NCBI GenBank assembly: GCA_050180745.1
Contig: JBFXDW010000074.1
Coordinates: forward strand, 1 to 8,219
Direction of reading: 5' to 3'
DNA length: 8,219 bases
Source of the DNA: JBFXDW01 sp050180745
GTDB taxonomy: Bacteria; Pseudomonadota; Alphaproteobacteria; UBA9219
Shown here: positions 1 through 4,716 of the stretch, one piece after another
Position numbering within the stretch: the first letter of the stretch is position 1
How the letters are laid out: each line of letters opens with the position of its first letter
Program-made: the position numbers and the translations under genes
Notes under the pieces: model-generated
What the model was told of the DNA's origin: nothing
What the model saw: the letters and a program-made list of their open reading frames with translations, nothing else
Database searches by the model: none

Positions 1-2
1 GC

Positions 3-89
3 GTTGAGGCGGTTTTTATAAAGGAGAGCAGCATCATTATTCATGCACCGCATGATGCCTGTTGGGGTGTGTTAGAGCAAGAAAAATAA
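3..89 (+). CDS. C-terminal end of an unidentified protein (partial)
   Basis: An open frame enters from the left edge and runs 28 codons to a TAA stop at 87-89. The visible residues include a run of alternating Ile and His (SSIIIHAPHDACWG) and end in LEQEK. That is too little to name a family. It is called coding because the next minus-strand gene points toward it and its terminator overlaps this stop codon, as expected for two convergent genes. It could also be a chance open frame, since only 87 bases are visible. No start, domain or function can be given. Confidence 0.45.
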   Translation, partial: VEAVFIKESSIIIHAPHDACWGVLEQEK

Positions 90-104
90 GACGACACACG
101 TCTT
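82..104 (-). terminator. Intrinsic terminator of the 127-residue protein gene
   Basis: Read on the minus strand, a 6-bp perfect stem (AAGACG / CGTCTT, plus-strand 88-93 and 99-104) with loop TGTGT is followed by ATTTTT. It starts four bases past the TAG stop of the minus-strand gene. On the plus strand there is no T run after the stem, so it works in one direction only. The stem covers the last bases of the TAA stop of the gene entering from the left. Confidence 0.6.
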
Positions 105-108
105 GAGT

Positions 109-492
109 CTAGATTTCCCGTCCTTCGTGGAGCACTTTGTGTTGATCTGTTGTTTGCCGCATGTGCGAGGCGTGATCAAGAGTCTCTTCAATCTTAACGC
201 GCATTTTGATCCGATAGGCTAGTTTGTCTTGCACAGCGCTGGGTAGGTCGCCCATACGGATGATGTTCTTTTTTAAAAGGGCTCGCACAACGTCTTCGAT
301 GATCCGTGACATGTCCGTGTCGGTGCGGCGCAGCTCGGCTAAGGCCTCATCAATTTGGTTTGGATTTTGACCATGTGTTTTCAAAAAGCTTATAAGCTCG
401 GGCGCGTCAAAGCTGATATACTCTGAGCCGTGAACCTCTTGCGCTGCAGCACGGGTAATATTCCCATTCTGATCTCGAATAACATAAGGCAT
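109..492 (-). CDS. Small conserved protein of unknown function, 127 residues
   Basis: The ATG at 490-492 is preceded by an AGAAAGG ribosome site about eight bases upstream. The protein starts MPYVIRDQNGNIT and has a central block (residues about 47-90) with RRTDTDMSRIIEDVVRAL, then LLKKNIIRMGDLP and VQDKLAYR. From memory this layout (MPYV.RD..G.I start; TD.DM.R.IED..D.L; IR..DLP..AQ.KL) matches a small proteobacterial family often mislabelled 'tryptophan synthase subunit beta-like'. Nothing here resembles that enzyme: there is no PLP-binding lysine region and the length is far too short. The C-terminal tail from about residue 100 is polar, rich in His and Gln, and looks disordered. There is no signal peptide or membrane segment, so it is probably cytoplasmic. 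It is divergent from gapR and ends in its own terminator, so it is likely a single-gene transcript. Function unknown. Confidence 0.8.
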   Translation of the reverse strand: MPYVIRDQNGNITRAAAQEVHGSEYISFDAPELISFLKTHGQNPNQIDEALAELRRTDTDMSRIIEDVVRALLKKNIIRMGDLPSAVQDKLAYRIKMRVKIEETLDHASHMRQTTDQHKVLHEGREI

Positions 493-578
493 GATAAAAT
501 ACCTTTCTTATTATTTACACCATCTTAACGGAAAAAGTTTGTCTTTCTGTTAATTCGCTGCATTCATAGGGTATCCTT

Positions 579-606
579 TTCATAAATATGGTTTTCTTTT
601 TATGAA
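579..606. promoter_or_regulatory. 8-bp inverted repeat in the divergent gapR upstream region (possible operator)
   Basis: TTCATAAA at 579-586 and TTTATGAA at 599-606 form a perfect inverted repeat with a 12-base spacer, so the half-sites are 20 bases (two helical turns) apart. It lies 42 bases before the gapR ATG, in the 156-base gap shared with the divergent minus-strand gene. The spacing suits a dimeric DNA-binding protein. The site is A/T-rich, the kind of DNA GapR itself prefers, so autoregulation is possible but is inference. No clear -35/-10 pair was found for either gene. Confidence 0.35.
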
Positions 607-648
607 CACAGTATTAGGTTGCCTCTCTTTGAAAATAAGGAGCCTATA

Positions 649-906
649 ATGTCAGATACAACCGATACGGGTGAAGTCTCTAGCGAACGTCTTCGTTCCT
701 TTGTGTTACGTATTGAAAAACTTGAAGAAGATAAAACCTCTGTCATGGAGGATATTCGCGATGTGTATGCTGAGGCCAAAAGCACAGGGTTTGACGTAAA
801 GATTCTACGTAAGATAGTGTCTTTGCGTAAGCAGGAAGTTGAAAAACGTCGCGAGGAAGAAGAACTTCTTGATCTCTATAAATCTGCATTGGGTATGGAG
901 GTCTAA
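649..906 (+). CDS. gapR: GapR-family nucleoid-associated protein (DUF2312)
   Basis: This 85-residue protein is close to the usual length of about 89. The ATG at 649 has an AAGGAG site six bases upstream. A TTG at 619 in the same frame would add ten residues but has no such site. The family signature is plain: ERLRSFVLRIEKLEEDK (about 13-29), then DIRDVYAEAKSTGFDVKILR (35-54), then KIVSLRKQEVEKRREEEELLDLY (55-77) and LGM near the end. Apart from the first ten residues the chain should be mostly helical, with heavily charged heptads. In Caulobacter, GapR forms a dimer or tetramer clamp around overtwisted, A/T-rich DNA, follows moving replication and transcription machinery, and aids topoisomerases. 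That role is family knowledge, not visible here. The gene runs convergent with rsmB, and the two overlap by four bases at their stop codons. Confidence 0.93.
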   Translation: MSDTTDTGEVSSERLRSFVLRIEKLEEDKTSVMEDIRDVYAEAKSTGFDVKILRKIVSLRKQEVEKRREEEELLDLYKSALGMEV

Positions 907-911
907 CCTCC
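897..911. terminator. Perfect hairpin at the overlapping gapR/rsmB stop codons
   Basis: GGAGGT (897-902) pairs perfectly with ACCTCC (906-911) around a three-base loop, CTA. The gapR TAA (904-906) and the rsmB TAG (minus strand, 903-905) both lie in the loop or its edge. The structure forms in either transcript. Neither side has a good U tract (GGTTCTTTCC on the plus side), so it may be a weak two-way terminator or an mRNA 3'-end stabiliser. The pairing is seen; the function is inferred. Confidence 0.45.
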
Positions 912-2204
912 GGTTCTTTCCATGACCGCAGCAAAGAAGCCGTCTGTTTTATGTTGAGCGGGCGTGAGTGCTAGGTAGTCTCCTGTGTCGGGAAGTGTTA
1001 TGCCTTGGGGTACCGCCTTTTGGACAGGAAGCCGTTTAAACTCGGGATGATTATCTAAAAAGCGGGTGATCTGTTCTTCATTCTCTTCCGGTAAGAGCGA
1101 GCACGTTGCGTAAACCAGACGGCCTTTCTCTTTGACCAATCTTGCGGCGCTTTCTAGAATGCTTTTTTGTAAAGGTAAAAGCGTTTCTAGATTTGGCCCC
1201 AACCCATCCCAGCGGGCATTAGGAGATCTCCTCCACGTGCCGCTCCCTGAACAAGGCGCATCAACTAAAACGCGATCAAACTTCCCTTTTTGTCGTTTAA
1301 CCCATGGGTCGCGTTCGCTCTTCAGGGGATGAATGTCTATGTTATGGATACCGGCTCGTGTGAAGCGCTTTTGGCTTTGTTTTAAACGACGTTCCAGTAC
1401 ATCGCATGCTACAATACGGCCCTTATTGTTCATTTGTGCAGCTATGGCTAGGGTTTTTCCGCCTGCGCCTGCGCAAAAGTCGCAAATACGTTCTCCGCTT
1501 TGTGGGTTGAGCAATAAGGCTATGAGCTGAGAGCCTTCATCTTGAATCTCTATTGCGCCCTCTTTTAATAACGCAAGGTTGCCTAAAGCAAGGCGGTTAT
1601 GGATGCGGATTCCTAGAGGGGAAAAGGGGGTTGGGACAGCTTTGATATTGCTTGCTGTCAGAGCTTTAAGGGCATCGTCTCGTGAGCTTTTTAAAACGTT
1701 GACGCGCAAATCAAGAGGTGCAGGACTTAGTAAGGCTTCGCATTCCTCTTGAATGTTGTTCCCAAATCTTTTGCTAAGGCTTTCATAAGCCCAAAGCGGG
1801 CACTCAAGAGAGTCAGCTTGAGGCATATCGGGATGGAAGAGGGTATGCCCCTTAAGACGGCGCAAGATCTTCTGCTCGTCCTCGTTCAGTTCGTCCGGAG
1901 CAAAGCGGCCCCCGCTGAAGAGAGCTTCAATGTCTGTGGCTTTTGCGTTTTCGACTAAAAACAGATATGCCAGAACAAGAGGACGAGGGGCTAAGGATGT
2001 ATGCAGCTTATTGAGCCACCATCCGAGTCGTGCTCTATGCCGATAGATGTCGAATAACTGGTCTGCAATAGCGCGGCGGTCTTTCGAGCCAATATAGCGG
2101 CGGCTACGAAAAAACTGCTGAGCGATAGTGTCCGCAGGGCGGTTTTTCGTCTCAATTTCGGTTAAGAGTTCTAAAATAGCTTCTATGTGGGCGGCAGGGG
2201 TCAT
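903..2204 (-). CDS. rsmB: RsmB/NOP-family 16S rRNA (cytosine-5) methyltransferase
   Basis: The product has 433 residues from the ATG at 2202-2204, chosen because GAGGAG lies four bases upstream. A GTG at 2234 in frame lacks a good site. The N-terminal helical region (about 1-140) fits the NusB-like RNA-binding domain of RsmB. The Rossmann methyltransferase part shows the SAM-binding loop CDFCAGAGGKT (241-251), the acidic end of the next strand in ACDVLERR (266-273), motif IV DAPCSGSGTWRR (315-326, Cys318) and motif VI YATCSLLPEENE (365-376, Cys368). In this family the TCS cysteine attacks the base and the PCSG cysteine helps release the product. The E. coli enzyme makes m5C967 in 16S rRNA; the same target is likely but another rRNA or tRNA cytosine cannot be excluded. 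No fmt, def or other usual partner is next to it. Confidence 0.88.
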   Translation of the reverse strand: MTPAAHIEAILELLTEIETKNRPADTIAQQFFRSRRYIGSKDRRAIADQLFDIYRHRARLGWWLNKLHTSLAPRPLVLAYLFLVENAKATDIEALFSGGRFAPDELNEDEQKILRRLKGHTLFHPDMPQADSLECPLWAYESLSKRFGNNIQEECEALLSPAPLDLRVNVLKSSRDDALKALTASNIKAVPTPFSPLGIRIHNRLALGNLALLKEGAIEIQDEGSQLIALLLNPQSGERICDFCAGAGGKTLAIAAQMNNKGRIVACDVLERRLKQSQKRFTRAGIHNIDIHPLKSERDPWVKRQKGKFDRVLVDAPCSGSGTWRRSPNARWDGLGPNLETLLPLQKSILESAARLVKEKGRLVYATCSLLPEENEEQITRFLDNHPEFKRLPVQKAVPQGITLPDTGDYLALTPAQHKTDGFFAAVMERTGG

Positions 2205-2207
2205 TTT

Positions 2208-2213
2208 CTCCTC
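2208..2213 (-). promoter_or_regulatory. Strong ribosome binding site deciding the rsmB start
   Basis: On the minus strand GAGGAG sits four bases before the ATG at 2202-2204. It favours this start over the in-frame GTG ten codons upstream, whose leader shows no purine-rich site. Confidence 0.75.
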
Positions 2214-2244
2214 ATTTTGACTTGTTTCTAACACAAATTTGGGG

Positions 2245-2274
2245 AATAAAAACGGGAATTCATTTTCCTAACAA
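2245..2274 (-). promoter_or_regulatory. Candidate rsmB promoter in the divergent rsmB/tviB gap
   Basis: On the minus strand TTGTTA (plus 2269-2274) is followed after 18 bases by TTTATT (plus 2245-2250), a plausible but imperfect -35/-10 pair. Transcription would begin about 30 bases before the rsmB ATG. The 83-base gap between the two start codons must hold both promoters. I see no convincing pair for the plus-strand gene. Confidence 0.22.
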
Positions 2275-2287
2275 TCAGGGAACAAAA

Positions 2288-3592
2288 ATGTCAGAAAGAA
2301 TAGCCGTTTTAGGCTTAGGGTATGTCGGGTTGCCGTTGATGATTGGTCTTGCGCGGCACTTTAAAGATGTCGTTGGGTTCGATATTGATGAAAAGCGCGT
2401 CGTAGCGTTAAACGAGGCTTATGATTGGACAGGAGAGGTCGCTCGTGATGAGCTGGCCCAGACTTCTGGCAAGATGACCGCGAACATGGATGACATGTTG
2501 GAAAGCGATATTTTTATCGTGACGGTGCCGACCCCGATTGATCGCTCCAAGCGGCCTGACCTTAGCCCTGTCCTGTCGGCTTGTCGCATGATGGGAGCGG
2601 TTCTTAAAAAACGCGCAGGTTCTTCTTACAAAGGGAAAATGCCGATCGTTGTTTTTGAGTCTACGGTTTATCCTGGGCTTACCGAGGAGATATGTGGTCC
2701 TGAGATTGAAAAACATTCGGGATTAGTACGCGGCAAAGATTTTCGTTTGGGTTATTCGCCTGAGCGTATTAATCCAGGAGACAAGGTTCACACGGTCGAA
2801 AATATCAAGAAGATCATAAGCGCTGAAGATGAAGACAGCTTGGATCGTTTGGAAACGGTCTATAGCGCTGTGATTAAGGCAGGTCTTCATCGCGCCCGTG
2901 ATATTCGCGTGGCTGAAACCGCTAAGGTCATTGAAAACACGCAACGTGACATCAACATTGCGCTGATGAATGAGCTGGCAATTATTTGCGATAAGGTGGG
3001 AATACGAACCTCTGACGTTCTGGCGGCAGCGGGGACGAAATGGAATTTCCTGCCCTTTACGCCTGGCCTCGTTGGTGGACATTGTATTGGGGTTGATCCC
3101 TACTATTTGACAGCTAAGGCTGAAGAGCTTGGCTATAACCCGCAAGTTATTTTGTCTGGGCGTAGAATCAATGACCATATGCCCATCTTTGTAGCGCAGA
3201 AGGTTATCAAGCTTCTTGTTGAAGCGGGAAAAATGCAAAAGGGTGCTCGTGTTGGCATTTTAGGCTTGTCATTTAAGGAAAACGTCAAGGATTTACGGAA
3301 CAGTCGTGTGCCAGAGATTGTTGAAGAGCTATCTTCTTTTGGGATTGAAGTTTTAGTCTATGATCCTGTTGCGGAGGCTGCTCACGCTAAGCATGAGTAC
3401 GGGATTGATCTGTGCGCGCGTGAAGAGCTGGCTGATCTTGATGGTATTGTTCTGGCGGTGTCGCACAAGGTTTTGTTAGACGAAATAGAATCTTATCTTG
3501 CTTCTCTTAAAAAGGGCGGTGTTCTTGCCGACATCAAGTCTGTTTTGGACGCTGAGACTTTGCCCCCAGATGTGCTCTACTGGAGTTTATAA
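2288..3592 (+). CDS. tviB: UDP-N-acetylhexosamine 6-dehydrogenase, TviB/WbpO type
   Basis: This 434-residue enzyme oxidises C6 of a UDP-N-acetylhexosamine to the uronic acid using two NAD+, making a precursor for capsule, O-antigen or exopolysaccharide. The N-terminal Rossmann domain has LGLGYVGLPL (8-17). PTPIDRSKRPDLSP (81-94), ESTVYPG (124-130) and YSPERINPGDK (156-166) follow. The central domain has AKVIENTQRDINIALMNE (212-229; Lys213 and Asn217 at active-site positions) and NFLPFTPGLVGGHCIGVDPYY (253-273) with catalytic Cys266. The C-terminal UDP-binding domain begins at GLSFKENVKDLRNSR (326-340). SPERINPGD and KWNFLPF..GLVGGHC match the TviB/WbpO branch rather than plain UDP-glucose dehydrogenase; GlcNAc versus GalNAc cannot be told apart. 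The ATG at 2288 is used because the Rossmann fold starts at once after it; an in-frame TTG at 2222 adds unrelated residues. The ribosome site (AGGGA) is weak. No other sugar gene is nearby. Confidence 0.9.
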   Translation: MSERIAVLGLGYVGLPLMIGLARHFKDVVGFDIDEKRVVALNEAYDWTGEVARDELAQTSGKMTANMDDMLESDIFIVTVPTPIDRSKRPDLSPVLSACRMMGAVLKKRAGSSYKGKMPIVVFESTVYPGLTEEICGPEIEKHSGLVRGKDFRLGYSPERINPGDKVHTVENIKKIISAEDEDSLDRLETVYSAVIKAGLHRARDIRVAETAKVIENTQRDINIALMNELAIICDKVGIRTSDVLAAAGTKWNFLPFTPGLVGGHCIGVDPYYLTAKAEELGYNPQVILSGRRINDHMPIFVAQKVIKLLVEAGKMQKGARVGILGLSFKENVKDLRNSRVPEIVEELSSFGIEVLVYDPVAEAAHAKHEYGIDLCAREELADLDGIVLAVSHKVLLDEIESYLASLKKGGVLADIKSVLDAETLPPDVLYWSL

Positions 3593-3593
3593 G

Positions 3594-3649
3594 GTGGCTT
3601 TTTCTGGCCACAAGTCAGAAAAAAAACATCTTTTTTGAGGTGCCTGACT
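3594..3649 (+). terminator. Structured A/T-rich region after tviB, probable terminator
   Basis: Several overlapping pairings start two bases after the tviB stop. GTGGC (3594-3598) pairs with GCCAC (3607-3611). The loop TTTTTCTG (3599-3606) pairs with CAGAAAAA (3616-3623). AAAAAA (3621-3626) pairs with TTTTTT (3631-3636). AGTCAG (3613-3618) pairs with CTGACT (3644-3649). The first two cross, as in a pseudoknot. Transcription termination is the simplest reading, but no classic GC stem followed by a U tract is present. Confidence 0.4.
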
Positions 3650-3703
3650 CGTCTTGGCGCTTGCATTGCTAATCCGAAAGGTTAAACTGCGGGCCTACAC
3701 ACT

Positions 3704-3713
3704 TATTAACCAT
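3704..3713 (+). promoter_or_regulatory. TATTAACCAT box upstream of popZ
   Basis: The decamer TATTAACCAT lies 12 bases before the popZ ATG and recurs exactly at 4707-4716, just at the start of the lipoprotein gene. TTAACC resembles one half of the alphaproteobacterial CtrA site (TTAA-N7-TTAA), but the second TTAA is absent at the right distance on either side. It is therefore at best a half-site. popZ itself has no Shine-Dalgarno sequence. Confidence 0.3.
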
Positions 3714-3725
3714 ACGATTCGATCT

Positions 3726-4286
3726 ATGTCCGATGCCGAAGCTCCCGATGGCCAAGAGCCCTCAATGGAGGAAATCTTAGCCTCTATTCGCCGTATTATT
3801 GCGGACGAAAAGGACCCTGAGGAAGCTGCAGAAGCTCATTCTGCGGCGCCTGTGGAGGAGGATGTTCTTGACCTGACGCAAGAGGTTATGGAGGATGGTT
3901 CGGTTGGAGAGATTGATCTGGAGGATAATGAGCCTGAGCCTGAGCTGGAACCAGAACTCGATCCGGAACCGGAGGTTGTTTCTGAGCCAGAACCAGAGTC
4001 TTTTGTTGAGCTCCCTTCCGTTGAACCGGATGAGCCGCTCGTTTCTGATGCTGTCATGGGGGCTGCTGCCTCGTCTTTATCTGAGCTTGCTAACACGGTT
4101 GAGATTGAACGTAGAGCCGCGGGTATGTCTTCATCTTTGGGGAATGGTTCGCGGACTCTTGAGAGCATGGTGATGGAGCTTATGCGGCCACTTTTAAAAA
4201 CGTGGCTTGATGCGAACTTACCGCCGCTTGTTGAACGCGCGGTTCAAAAAGAAGTTGCCCGCATCGCTAAACGGCTGGATGAGTAG
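3726..4286 (+). CDS. popZ: PopZ-like polar organizing protein (DUF2497)
   Basis: The product has 186 residues; Caulobacter PopZ has 177. Three parts are visible. The N-terminal helix QEPSMEEILASIRRIIADE (10-28) is the conserved partner-binding segment. A long acidic, proline-rich linker (about 29-104) includes DVLDLTQEV (46-54) and a stretch of EP repeats around 69-91. The C-terminal block (about 144-183) with LESMVMELMRPLLKTWLD and LPPLVERAVQKEVARIAKR is the oligomerisation region. PopZ builds a ribosome-free condensate at the cell pole, tethers the ParB-bound origin and recruits cell-cycle regulators; that is family knowledge. The ATG at 3726 is chosen because the conserved helix follows within ten residues. 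A TTG start at 3654 would add 24 basic residues unlike the family. There is no ribosome site before the ATG, which fits a leaderless or weakly led mRNA. The gene stands alone between tviB and a tRNA gene. Confidence 0.92.
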   Translation: MSDAEAPDGQEPSMEEILASIRRIIADEKDPEEAAEAHSAAPVEEDVLDLTQEVMEDGSVGEIDLEDNEPEPELEPELDPEPEVVSEPEPESFVELPSVEPDEPLVSDAVMGAAASSLSELANTVEIERRAAGMSSSLGNGSRTLESMVMELMRPLLKTWLDANLPPLVERAVQKEVARIAKRLDE

Positions 4287-4525
4287 CTGGGCTTTCGATA
4301 TTCCATAAAAATCTGGTCGTTGTTTAGGGCGCTGGGCGCTTGTCTCTTTATGATAAGAGGCTTATTGGTTTGTTCTGAGTCAGGTTCTGAGCACTTTGAA
4401 ACCTGCGGAATGCGCGTGATTGTCTTGTGCGGCCATCTTGACGAGGCCAGATTATGATGAAATGTTATGTGAAATCGCCCTGTGCCCCATCCTTTGGGGG
4501 AGAGCCGCTAACTCTCTGTTTTAGA
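4287..4525. other. Non-coding stretch between popZ and the tRNA gene
   Basis: No convincing gene was found in these 239 bases. The longest small frame with an ATG (4410-4457, 15 codons) has no ribosome site. The stretch holds a short tandem repeat, GGGCGCT twice at 4327-4340, a weak hairpin CTCTT/AAGAG (4344-4359), and the paired hairpins listed separately at 4485-4522. It must contain the 3' end of the popZ transcript and that of the minus-strand tRNA, and could hide a small RNA. Confidence 0.4.
4485..4522 (+). terminator. Two adjacent hairpins followed by TGTTTT
   Basis: CCCC (4485-4488) pairs with GGGG (4496-4499). Immediately after, GAGAG (4500-4504) pairs with CTCTC (4512-4516) around CCGCTAA, followed by TGTTTT (4517-4522). 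The short T-rich tail suggests a plus-strand intrinsic terminator, either for popZ read-through or for an unseen small RNA. The minus-strand tRNA transcript would meet the same stems but without a U tract. Confidence 0.35.
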
Positions 4526-4600
4526 TGGTGCCGGTAGAGAGGGTTGAACTCCCGACCTTCGGTTTACAAAACCGCTGCTCTACCACTGAGCTATACCGGC
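4526..4600 (-). tRNA. trnT: tRNA-Thr (anticodon UGU)
   Basis: Read on the minus strand this 75-base gene folds fully. The acceptor GCCGGTA/TACCGGC pairs perfectly. The D stem is GCTC/GAGC with loop AGTGGTA. The anticodon stem is GCGGT/ACCGA with one G-A mismatch at its outer pair. The loop TTTGTAA has anticodon TGT at plus 4566-4568. The T stem GGGAG/CTCTC (one G-T pair) closes TTCAACC. The discriminator base is A, and the CCA end is encoded (4526-4528). It reads ACA threonine codons, and likely other ACN codons by wobble. It is divergent from the lipoprotein gene, with 114 bases between. Confidence 0.95.
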
Positions 4601-4678
4601 ACAAGAAACTGTCCATAATCTCGCTTGAGCGTTAGTTTATGGAATCGCGGGCTCTCTTTCTATAGGATTGTAAGGCGC

Positions 4679-4716
4679 TTGTCATCCCCTTTTAAACAGC
4701 TTACCCTATTAACCAT
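4679..4716 (+). promoter_or_regulatory. Candidate promoter and TATTAACCAT box at the lipoprotein start
   Basis: TTGTCA (4679-4684) lies 17 bases before TACCCT (4702-4707), a good -35 with a poor -10. Such a promoter would start the RNA at or within a base or two of the ATG at 4715, giving a leaderless message, consistent with the missing ribosome site. The decamer TATTAACCAT (4707-4716), also found upstream of popZ, runs into that ATG. This would be the promoter for the whole right-hand operon. Confidence 0.3.

Noticed and set aside
619..650. TTGCCT and TATAAT, a possible promoter at the gapR start
   Set aside because: The spacing is 20 bases and the TATAAT overlaps the ATG, so it cannot drive gapR from its well-supported start.
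2202..2234. Upstream GTG start giving rsmB ten more residues
   Set aside because: The ATG at 2202-2204 has a strong GAGGAG at ideal distance; the GTG has none.
2723..3238. 171-residue minus-strand open frame inside the dehydrogenase gene
   Set aside because: It lies entirely over a well-recognised enzyme and shows no domain-like pattern.
3836..4168. 110-residue Ser/Gly-rich open frame on the minus strand inside popZ
   Set aside because: It is the antisense image of the Glu/Pro repeat linker; low complexity, no ribosome site, and popZ on the other strand is certain.
4327..4340. Tandem GGGCGCT repeat
   Set aside because: Only two 7-base copies; likely chance and not tied to any feature.
4410..4457. 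15-codon open frame MRVIVLCGH... between popZ and the tRNA
   Set aside because: No ribosome site, very short, and no sign of conservation can be judged from the sequence alone.
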